NCBI RefSeq assembly: GCF_017591425.1
Contig: NW_024465746.1
Location: 2,046,001 to 2,110,000 of the forward strand
DNA: 64,000 bases
Source of the DNA: Ochotona curzoniae
Lineage: Eukaryota > Chordata > Mammalia > Lagomorpha > Ochotonidae
Direction of reading: 5' to 3'
Of the stretch, positions 55,850 to 64,000 are shown piece by piece. Numbering within the stretch: the first letter of the stretch is position 1; each line of letters begins with the position of its first letter. The position numbers were made by a program, and so were the translations under genes. Under the pieces are notes generated by a model. It was not told the DNA's origin, did not search any database, and saw only the letters and a program-made list of their open reading frames with translations.

Positions 55850-58130
55850 CAACAGAAGAGAGTTTAATTTTGTGCTGTCTAGGGATATCTCCAAGTTAAA
55901 TGGGCATCTACCTTTATTCCTTAGTGGAGATGCATTTGGTTCATTTTCTTTGATTCCTAGTCCTCTGCTCTTCATTATACCCTTTGTTTGCGGGCTTAAA
56001 CACGTACGTATTTGTGTTCTGACATTGCATTTTTCACAAATTGATTACATTATGCATATGTTAAACCATCCCTCCATGCCACGGATAAACTCCACCCAGT
56101 CAGGATGAATGATCTGTCTGATATACTGCTGCATTCTGTTGGCAGTATTTTGTCGAAGATTTCAGCAAAGATATTTATCAAGGATATCAGTCTGGAGCTT
56201 GCTTTCTCTACTGTATCTCTGGCTTTGATATTAAGGTGATATTGGCTTTGCAGAAGGAATTTGGATTGATGCCTCCCATTTTAATCTGTTGAATAGTTTA
56301 GAAAGAATTAAGTTCAGTTCTACTAGGAATGCTTTCTAGAATAGAGCAGTGAATGTGCCCTGTGCATTTGCATAGCAGCAAAAGTCCTTGCCTTACAGTG
56401 CTGGGATCTCATATGGGCACTGGGTGTAATCCTGGTGGCCCTGTTTACTATTCAGTTCCATGCTTGTGGCCTGGGGGAGCAATCGAGGACATCCCAAACG
56501 CTTAGAACCCCATACCCACATGGGAGTTACAGATGAGACTCCAAGCTCCTGGTTTCAGACTGGCACAGCTCCAACCAATGTGGCTGCTTGGGGGGTACAT
56601 CAGAGGATGGAACATCTTCCTCTTTGTTTCCCCTCTTCTATTTTTGAAATAAAAATAAATCAATCTTAAAAATTAAGAAAGAACAAATGAATCTGTCTGA
56701 GCCTGGCCTTTTTCTTTCTTGGCAGGACCCTAATGACTGATTCAATCTCTGCCTTGGTTGTAGGATTATTTTCATTTTTCTGTTGCATCATGACTTAGTT
56801 TTGGCAGACAGACAGTACAAGTCCAGGAATCTATCCATTTCCAGGAATCCTTCTGATGTGATGGCATATAGTTGTTTGTAGAAATTTGATAATTCTGTAT
56901 GTGGCTGAAGTATCTTCTGTCATGATTCCGTTTTCATATGTGATCATACTAATTTTTGTCTGCTATTAATTTTTTTGTTTCAATTTGTTTTGATTTTTGG
57001 TCACTTGGATCAGTGGGATGTCTATTCTGTTTATTTTCTCAAAGAACCAACTCTTTGACTCATTGATTTTGTGTGTTGCTCTCTTGGTCTCTTTTTGATT
57101 TATTTCTTCTCATTTTGATTCTTGCCTTTTTTCTGTTGCTTTGCTGTTGTTTTTCTATCTCTGTCAGGTGTATACTTAGCTCATTGGTCGGATATCTTTC
57201 TTGTCTATCTGTAGGCACCAATTGCCATAAATTTACCTCTTGAAACTACCTTGGCAGTATCCCACAGGTTTTGCTAAGTTGTGTCTGAGCTTTCATGTTT
57301 CAAGAAATTGCTCAATTTCATTGTTAATTTCTTGTCTAATCCACTGCTTGTTCAGTAGCATTTTGTTCACCTTCCAAGAGATTACAAATTTCCTGGGGTA
57401 TTTTGATTTGTTGATCTCTAGTTTCACTCTGTAGTCTGAGAAGATACATGGTATGATATCAATTTTTTCAAGTTGGTGATACATGTTCTGTGGTTGATCC
57501 TGAAGAAGGCTCCATGTAGAGATAAAAAATGCATATTCTGTGTCTATGGGATGGAAGGTGCTGTATAAATCTATGAAGCCCATTTGTTCTGTGTGAGACC
57601 TGTTGCCTCTTTGTTGAGATCGCATCTTGTGAATCTGTCCATTGAAGTTAATGGGGCCTTGAGATCCCCACACCATTATTGTTCTATCACCTATCTTCAC
57701 CCTTAAGTCCGTCAATACTTGTTTCAGGTAGCTAGGTGCTCTTGCATTTGGTGTGTATACATTTACCATTGTTATTTCTTGTTGGTGGATGATTCCCTTT
57801 GTCATTATGTAGAGTCCCTTTACCTCTTTTAATGTTTTTCATGATGAAGTCTATCTCATCTGACAGTAGAATGGCTACACTGGGTCTTCTTCTTTTCTTT
57901 GGCATGAAATGTGCTTTTCCAGCCTTTCACATTAGCTTTCATGTATTTGTGGATTAGCCATGTCTCCAATAGGCAAACAGAAAGAGGAGCACTGCTTTTT
58001 GAACCATTCTGCCAATCCATGTCTTTTGATTGAGGGCTTTAGGGCATTTGTGTTCAGAGTTAGTACTGCTTTCTTCATCTTCAAGAGAATTACTTCTGCA
58101 GATAGTGGCTCAGACATTTAAAATATTGGT
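55850..58130 (-). mobile_element. L1 ORF2 (endonuclease to RT), decayed, interrupted by a SINE
   Basis: On the minus strand 57805-57293 keeps a 170-codon frame of the endonuclease domain ('TMVNVYTPNARAPSYLKQVL', 'GFIDLYSTFHPIDTEYAFF'). RT-region similarity continues to about 56690 with stops, and resumes at 56340-56050 (the 'gatatcagtctggagcttgc' and 'gaaggaatttggattgatgc' region). Key endonuclease residues are changed (the expected GDFN-like motif reads 'WGSQ'), so it is inactive. Confidence 0.88.
56355..56680 (+). repeat. C-repeat SINE inside the L1
   Basis: 'tgtgcatttgcatagcagc ... tttttgaaataaaaataaatc'. Confidence 0.9.
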
Positions 58131-58269
58131 TGGTAAAAACGACTGTAGCTGGTCTTCATATTCTGTGGTTAAAGCAAAAAACAATGAAAACTAATTATTT
58201 GAAGATCCCCTCACCATGTTCTAATTCTCTATTTTCACATAACGATTGGGAAAATGGATAAACCCAGTG

Positions 58270-58560
58270 TGCATCCAACTTAGCAGTTAAGAGAGGCAGG
58301 TTAGAATGTCTGCACATCCCACTTAGGAGAGACTGGAATTTCTGACTCCCAGCTTGGGTTCCCAATCACACATTCCCGATGATGCAGATCCTGGCAAGTA
58401 CCTAGCTAAGGTACTACTTGGTCTCCTGTTTCCTTGGTGGAAGAGCAGGAGTACTTCCTGGTTCCTGACTTCAACCCAGCCCAGCTTCAGCCACACAGGC
58501 ATGTGGGGAGTGCACTGGTAGATTACAGAGCATCCTGCCTCTCAACTGAAAAACAAAACC
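58270..58560 (+). repeat. Old C-repeat SINE, degraded
   Basis: 'acttagcagttaagagaggc ... ttcctgacttcaacccagccc ... atgtggggagtgcactggtag'. Confidence 0.55.
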
Positions 58561-58564
58561 AAAA

Positions 58565-59525
58565 CAGCAGAGCAAAATAAAATGAGACACTAGCCTAGTT
58601 TTACTTTGATTCCTTCTTGTCAGATTGAGGGCAAATATTCAGACACACAGCTGCCATCCCTGGAGTGTCCACTACTCTACTGCCTATGTTTCCCACAGCC
58701 AAATTCTGAAACTGTTCACTCTCCTGGGAGGAAGCTCACTTACGATTACCACAGGCCACAGAGCCTTCCCTCATGGGCCAGAGGACTTGCCCTTCAAATT
58801 AGAGAATTAACATTTGTTGAAGAGCTACAATATTCTGCATACTTTTCAATAGACTCTGCTTTTGACATCAAGAAAGGCTTAGAAGATATTCTATTTAGAT
58901 ATTCTGTTAAACAAAATAACTGTAGTACAATTGATGCTACTTAATTCTAAAAAATTCACATTAATGCTATCACAAAATGTTCTGCTACACATATTTAGCC
59001 AACAGATCTTGCTTTTGATTTCTTTAGTGACCAATTATTCTAACACCATGACGCTGTGCAACTGTATCCAGTTTATCATATCTTCTCACGGAAGGGAAAA
59101 TGGAGGAAAAAGTGCATTTACCATCCTCTGTTGGTCTCTCAGGCCATCAACTGGGAGCTGGATTGGAAGTGGCACAGCTTGGACCCAAACCAGCACCCAT
59201 ACTCAATAGCAAAACTACAGGAAGAGAATTAACATGTTATTCCACTGCATTGGCCCTCCTTATCTCAAAATTTTAAGAATAAAGGAACTCACACACAGCA
59301 AAATACCTCAGATTCGATCCTTATACAGGAATCCTTGTAAAGCAGTTTTTAAATAAAACGTATTCACAGATACATACATAAGATACATATATAATGTATA
59401 ATTAACTTCTTGCTGTATCAGAATCTTAGAATTAAAATTAGATTTCTGAAACCTACCGCTCAGCTTTTTTTTCTTGTCATTTTCATGTCAACATTATTGT
59501 TCCACTCCTGTTGAAAAAGGGAATT
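58565..59525. other. Intergenic; small SINE remnant at 59130-59215
   Basis: No exon is recognised. The remnant reads 'aactgggagctggattggaag' in minus orientation. Confidence 0.45.
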
Positions 59526-59527
59526 AT

Positions 59528-59820
59528 AGGGGCTGACTCAATAATATAATGGCTAAAACCTCACCTGGATCCCCTCTTCATATCCTGGCTGCTCTACTTC
59601 CCATCCAGCTTCTTGCTTCAGCCCTGGAAATACAAGGGAGGACAGCCCAAAGCCTTGGGACCCTGCACCTGTGTGGTAGCCCCACAACAAGCTCCTGACT
59701 CCTGGTTTCAGATCGGCTCAACTCCGGCCTTTTCCACCACTTGGGGAGTGAACCAGCAGACAGAAATTTTTCTCTCTGTATCTCCTCTCTGTATATCTGT
59801 CATTGTAACAACAACAAAAA
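59528..59820 (+). repeat. C-repeat SINE
   Basis: 'ggggctgactcaataatata' to 'tctgtcattgtaacaacaac'. Confidence 0.88.
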
Positions 59821-59884
59821 TCAAAGAAACAAAAGAGCCCTAAATTCACAGCCAAGAAGTATCTTTTTCAAAAAACAATTATTA

Positions 59885-60195
59885 CACTGGGGCTGGCACT
59901 GTAACACAGCATGTTAACTACCACCAATGACACTGCCATTCCAGAGAGTTCATGGAGCAGCTGCCCTACTTCTGATTCACTTTCCTCCTACTGTGTCTAG
60001 GAATGCACCAGAAGCTGGTCCAAGTACCTCCTGCAGCCATGTGGGACACCCAAAAGTAGCGCTAACCCCTGGCTTTGGCCTGACCCGGCCCTGGCAACTG
60101 CAGCCACTGAGGGAGTGAATCAGGGAAAGATGATCGATCCGACTCTCTTGCTCTTTATCCCTAATTTTTTCTCTGTATTTCTGCCTTAAAAATAA
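59885..60195 (+). repeat. C-repeat SINE, older type
   Basis: 'ctggggctggcactgtaacac' to 'tctgccttaaaaataaatacg'; counterpart of 40300-40620. Confidence 0.85.
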
Positions 60196-60219
60196 ATACG
60201 ATGATAATCTTTATTTGCT

Positions 60220-60545
60220 AGATTTTTTTTAATTGGAAAATCAAACTCTATAGACAAGGAGAGAGAGAGAAAAAAAGATCTCTCAATGGCTTGTTCATTA
60301 CCCATATGTCCACAATGGCATGGGCTGAGCTGATTCAAAGCCAGGAGCCGATAGTTTCTTCCACGTCTCCATGTGGGTGCAGCATCCCAAGGCTTTGGGC
60401 CATCCTCTACTGCTTTTCCACACCACAAGCAGGGAGTTGCATGGGAAGTGCTGCCGCCAGGACATAAAATCAGTGCACATATGGGATCCTGGCAGCACAC
60501 GCCCAGCAAGGACTTTAGCCACTAGGCTATGGCGCTGGGCCCAAC
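60220..60545 (-). repeat. C-repeat SINE
   Basis: 'tagattttttttaattgg' to 'ctaggctatggcgctgggccc'. Confidence 0.92.
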
Positions 60546-60549
60546 TCTT

Positions 60550-60780
60550 TTACTTGTGATACTTGCATCCCAGATCAGAGTGCCTGCTGTGACTTCCACC
60601 TACTTTGCCTCCAGGACAGATGCCTGCTAATGCACCTGGGTTCAGCAGGTGACACTTGGATAACTTGCATCCCTACAACCCATGGAAGACACTCTGATGG
60701 ACTTCCAGCTTCCTGCCTGCGGCTTGACCCAGTCCTGCAGGGCTGAGTGCAGTGACCAAAACACGTCAAGTCAATTAGTT
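60550..60780 (+). repeat. Rare C-repeat SINE subtype
   Basis: 'gctaatgcacctgggttcagc', 'ctacaacccatggaagacac', 'cttgacccagtcctgcaggg'; counterpart of 41225-41515. Confidence 0.75.
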
Positions 60781-61309
60781 AAAAAACAAAAACAACGTTG
60801 AGAAAAATATTTCCTCTTGAAAACACATACTCAAAATGTTTACAACAACAAATGGACTGTTCTACCAAGTAAAGCCTCACACCAAATCCCTACTGAGCTC
60901 CCAGTGAAGACAGTGTCTTTTATTTTGAAGAAAACAGCAACATTCTATCTAGTCTAAAGCTATTGTGCTAAACAAAATGCTCCTGATAGGATGCTAGGAC
61001 ATGAGATGCTGATACATTTTTACTGAGATTACAGCTTAGACATAAGGCAAGTCACCATTTGCACCACATATACAGATGCCAGATTCTAAGATTTATTTTC
61101 CCTTTGAAAACAGACTGGATTTAATAGTATAAGTAAACAATGCAATGATAAACACACTACAACTCTTCAAAGACCCACATTCAGTTGAAATGATAAGGTT
61201 ACATGGATGCTAACTCAAAAACCAAAATGAAGAAAAAGCACAGTTATCATGGAACACCTGGCCAGGAGCTCCACACTCCCCACTGCTCAACTGCCCTTGA
61301 GTCATTTCT

Positions 61310-61645
61310 TTCAAGATTTACTTACTTCTAGTGCAAAGTCAGCTATACAGAGAGGAGAGTCAGAGAGGAAGATCTCTAGTTGGATGATTCAATCCTCAAG
61401 GGACCATTATAGTCACTGCTGCATCAGTAAGAAACAGAAGCCAGGAGGCTCCTCCAGGTCTCCCATGCGTGTGCACGATCCCAAGGCTTTGTCCTGTCCT
61501 CTACGGCTTTCCCAGGACACAAGCAGGGAGCTGGATGGAAAGCAGGCCACTGGCACTACAACTGTTGCCCATACGGGATCTCGATGTACTGAAGACAATG
61601 ACTTTTGCCACTAGTTCACTGTGCGTTGGGACACCTACACTCATT
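61310..61645 (-). repeat. C-repeat SINE
   Basis: 'tcaagatttacttacttcta' to 'ccactagttcactgtgcgttg'. Confidence 0.92.
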
Positions 61646-61897
61646 CTTCAGTGAACACCACAGGGTTTCCAATAGCAAGGTGCCTCTACCACAGGAGCAG
61701 GAATTCAACTCGTGCCTTCTCCAATGTCTATGCCTACACCACCCAGGGGTCACACACATGCAAGCTGTCATCTCTCAAAGTGTATTTTCAATCACAAGAG
61801 CACTAGATAAACATCAAGAATGGAACTTCATCTCACATCTAAGTTTTTCATGGCACAACAGTTTACCTAAAATATTTCCCCAGCTCAGTTTAGTTAC

Positions 61898-62004
61898 CTC
61901 TGCTTCTACAGCCACATTTTGCTTGAAAGGCAACTTCCAAATGTCAACATGTTCATGGTGAGTAGTAGCTTGCACAGCTGTAGGGTCAGCACACTGTCCA
62001 TTCT
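61898..62004 (-). other. Candidate orphan exon (107 nt), gene unknown
   Basis: On the minus strand a strong acceptor (TTTTTTTTATTCAG|AGAATGG) is followed by 107 nt with one frame fully open and then a donor (GCAGAG|GTAACT). The peptide includes '[20 protein letters not shown]' and '[15 protein letters not shown]', which is not repetitive or low-complexity. The frame also stays open beyond the donor. I do not recognise the protein. It could be an exon of an undescribed gene, a duplicated exon, or chance. Confidence 0.3.
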
Positions 62005-62279
62005 CTGAATAAAAAAAAGAGCATGAGAAACTGTGGCCCAAGAATCAATATACAAGTACATTACAGTGATAAATAGTGAATACCATGAACCAATCAGAAT
62101 GATTTATTAGTCAATGACATAGGTTTTTATTACACAAATGTTGGTTTTCCATACATTATAGTCCTTTAATTTACAAAAGGAAGGCAAACTGATTCCTTAA
62201 GGAAATATTTGTTTTTAGTAAAGAGTTAAAACAGAACTGTGTAGCCAATCTGTAAAGAAGAAAGGATCCATGGTCATTG

Positions 62280-63000
62280 GGACAACAGCCAGGAACCCTT
62301 AGCGGTCCGCAGAAACAGAAGAACAGTAAACTTCCTTCGTGACTAGGGAGAGGAGCTTTCTCTGGTCCTTGCCTGGTTCCAACTTTGGGTCCCTACCCTC
62401 ACTTGCAATGACCATCAGGATGGCTCTAGAAACCCCCCAAAACAAACAAACAAACAAAAAATCTAGGATAGACAGAGAACAACAAGGAAAGCTTAGAATC
62501 AAAAAGGAAATGGTCAGTGTGGATTCACTTATACCTCACTAGGTGGGACAGAAAGATTAGTTGTTCCTCACTAGGGTATTGAACATTTCTCTGCACACCC
62601 CTCCTAAAACTGTTCTGCACCTAAACTGTTGACACATGTCAGAGTTATAAGCCAGTTTAGACCACCTGAAAAACAGCCAGGTTCAGCAAAATCATGTTCC
62701 AATGCTCTAAACAGCAAAATACTAAAATGAAAATAGACGACACAGCTGAATAGTAATCTATAGCCATTTTAACTTGTATAGAATACGGTTGTATATAACT
62801 AAAATTGAAACGTCAAAGCAGAAGTAACAGGATGTGGTTAAGAACTTGCATCTTTTTTACCATACCAGTTACTCAATACCATGTCAATTAATTCCATAAT
62901 GTTAAAAATTGTTGCTAATGTTAAGTCAGGGCTTTTAATTGACTGGGATGATACTCAGCTGGCTCCACCTTCAGAACAAAAAGGTCTCCCCAAGAAAGTA
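62280..63000 (+). mobile_element. Lagomorph-type L1 3'UTR, 3'-truncated
   Basis: Closely parallels 42940-43745 ('caggaacccttagcggtccgc'/'caggaaccctgagtggtcc', 'cttttaattgactgggatg', 'gatactcagctggctccacc'). Similarity stops at 'ccaagaaag', where the TRIP11-like unit begins. Confidence 0.75.
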
Positions 63001-63004
63001 TAGG

Positions 63005-63328
63005 GGGAGCACTGGAAGGACAGGCCCTGTATTGTTCATACCTATGCATGCTCACACACTCTAGGGGAGGGACAGTTCATTTGGGGACATTCAGGGCTAT
63101 GATGAGGACTATGAAGAGGGCCAAAGAGCTAGTGGGCTTGGAGGGGGAGGGCCATGGCCCATGCCCGAGTTCCGGGCATCTCCAGGCAACAGCTTGTTGC
63201 TAACCAACGCCCATTGTGAGCTGCCTATATAAGGCCCAGCACGCACTGATCCCGTGACATTTTGTGGGACTGTCCGACTGAGCTGGACGCTCTCTGAGTG
63301 CTCCAGTCCAGTTCAGCGACCCACAGGT
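63005..63328 (+). promoter_or_regulatory. TATA promoter and 5'UTR of TRIP11-like gene
   Basis: A perfect TATA box TATATAA lies at 63226-63232, with an inverted CCAAT-like 'cccattgtg' about 15 bp upstream. The start site is expected near 63257, about 70 bp before the ATG at 63329. The same promoter (TATA at 25938-25944) stands before the broken copy at 26042, so promoter and gene were copied together. The GC level here is higher than in the flanks. Note that 'CACAG|GTATGT' at the ATG also fits a splice donor consensus; the broken copy lacks it. Confidence 0.7.
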
Positions 63329-64000
63329 ATGTTCTCAGGGATCCGTGGCCTAGGCGCCAGGCTAGGCCACTACCTGGGACAGGCAAAAGACATCAGCAGC
63401 TATTTCACAAACAGACTTGTCAAAGGTGTGTGGGGGAAGGACCTGCAAGGATGTGAAGAGCACACGCTGACAAGTGTCTCCACAGACGTGGAAGCACGCT
63501 ATCAGGCATGGGAGCTGCAAAACAACCAGCACACCGCCACTCAACACACCTTACCCCAAACACTGGATCAATTCACAATCGAATCGGAACTCTTCAGCAC
63601 CAACTGCACCCATCACCATGCAGAGGACAAAACAGAAGCAGGAAAGCAGGGAAAGGAAGACACCCAGCACCTACAAACTCTCGGGCACTTTCCCACAGGA
63701 GACCATCTCCTCAGAGCGCCCGAGCCTCTACCAGAAGCCTCCAACAAGCCAATGTTTCACCAAGAAACTAACCCTCTGGCCTGCCTCGAGCCTCCTCAGT
63801 GGCTCCTGCAGGAGAATCAAAACCTCAAGACATCACTAGCCACCAAAGATGAAACAACTAGGCTCCTTCGGGAAAGCATCCACACAATATGTCAGGCCGT
63901 GAGAGAAGCCACACACGTGGACACACAACACCGGCAAGTGGCCCTTGAGATCAAACGGCTCCAGAAGAAGGAACAGGTCTTACAAAAGCTAGCCAGGGGC
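63329..64000 (+). CDS. TRIP11/GMAP-210-like protein, N-terminal 224 codons (runs off the window)
   Basis: The frame is open from the ATG to the last base of the window with no stop, so the protein is incomplete at its C-terminus. Residues 1-18 read 'MFSGIRGLGARLGHYLGQAK', like the N-terminal amphipathic segment of TRIP11 (GMAP-210), which senses curved Golgi membranes. Residues about 37-52 ('KDLQGCEEHTLTSVSTDVEA') align in pattern with TRIP11 residues following this segment (KD..L..G.EE...L..S.T..EA). The end of the visible part, 'QENQNLKTSLATKDETTRL' and 'LEIKRLQKKEQVLQKLARG', resembles a coiled coil from the middle of TRIP11 (known 'EIKQLKEKQDVLQKL'), so a large internal part is missing. 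The middle (about residues 95-165) is Pro-, His- and Thr-rich with no match. A Golgi-linked tether role cannot be assumed. It has its own TATA promoter, and no introns are seen in 672 nt. It may be a retrogene or a chimeric, amplified family member. Alternatives: another golgin-like coiled coil, or a young pseudogene broken beyond the window. Confidence 0.7.
   Translation, partial: MFSGIRGLGARLGHYLGQAKDISSYFTNRLVKGVWGKDLQGCEEHTLTSVSTDVEARYQAWELQNNQHTATQHTLPQTLDQFTIESELFSTNCTHHHAEDKTEAGKQGKEDTQHLQTLGHFPTGDHLLRAPEPLPEASNKPMFHQETNPLACLEPPQWLLQENQNLKTSLATKDETTRLLRESIHTICQAVREATHVDTQHRQVALEIKRLQKKEQVLQKLARG

Larger units (their letters stand above)
59845..63000 (+). repeat. Duplicated block, copy 2 (partner at 40.2-43.7 kb)
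   Basis: Matches copy 1 in order: 'ttcacagccaagaag', older CSINE (59885-60195), rare SINE subtype (60550-60780), 'aacagcaacattctatctagtc', 'caaagacccacattcagttg', 'ctggccaggagctccacactc', 'ccaatagcaaggtgcctctacc', then L1 3'UTR. It contains its own later insertions at 60220-60545 and 61310-61645. Confidence 0.6.

Noticed and set aside
61814..63000. ANKRD12 3' exons, expected upstream of TWSG1 from human gene order
   Set aside because: No peptide resembling ANKRD12 is found on either strand; that gene must lie beyond the right edge if synteny holds.
63474..63839. 121-codon plus-strand frame near the right edge
   Set aside because: It is an off-frame shadow of the longer TRIP11-like frame that starts at 63329 and stays open to the window end.

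Overview
This is nuclear DNA from a mammal, almost certainly a lagomorph and more likely a pika (Ochotona) than a rabbit. The main evidence is about fifty copies of the tRNA-derived lagomorph C-repeat SINE (CSINE), recognised by a B-box/core around 'gatcccatatgggcgcc' and an A-rich tail after 'ccaataaaaataaatctt'. Several copies have perfect target-site duplications. L1 3' ends of lagomorph type ('gaaatccaccatgggg ... cacataatgcaat') support this. The pika preference is an inference from the young SINE subfamily. No bacterial, phage or CRISPR features are present.

Left end (1-3.2 kb): the only certain host gene is TWSG1 (twisted gastrulation) on the minus strand. Its first coding exon (signal peptide plus start of the Cys-rich domain) is at 1097-1254, and its CpG-island promoter, with a GC-box cluster and a predicted non-coding exon 1, is at about 2.0-3.2 kb. 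From 3.2 to 63 kb is intergenic, repeat-rich DNA upstream of TWSG1.

Middle: a processed pseudogene of FGFR1OP2 (6.4-7.1 kb, minus); an MIR element; a CpG-rich solo LTR with a 6-bp duplication (13.7-14.1 kb); a decayed TRIP11-like gene copy (25.4-26.3 kb) hit by an upstream LTR and by a SINE that itself carries another LTR; an L1-like segment running into a 2.7-kb GC-rich degenerate tandem array (33.3-36.0 kb) and an A-rich tail, with a second copy of the same 3' end at 48.1-49.0 kb; a diverged duplicated block (40.2-43.7 and 59.8-63.0 kb); an orphan CpG-rich, CCAAT-containing stretch (44.45-45.1 kb); and several rearranged L1 pieces.

Right part: three exons of a FOXJ2-like gene with intact splice sites (51.86-53.26 kb, minus), but with a missing exon and damaged DNA-recognition residues, so it is an unprocessed duplicated pseudogene. 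At the right edge (63.2-64.0 kb) a TATA-box promoter precedes a 224-codon reading frame, still open at the window end, that resembles the N-terminus and an internal coiled-coil part of TRIP11/GMAP-210. With the broken copy at 26 kb this points to an amplified, lineage-specific TRIP11-derived gene family. It is the most interesting feature of the window.
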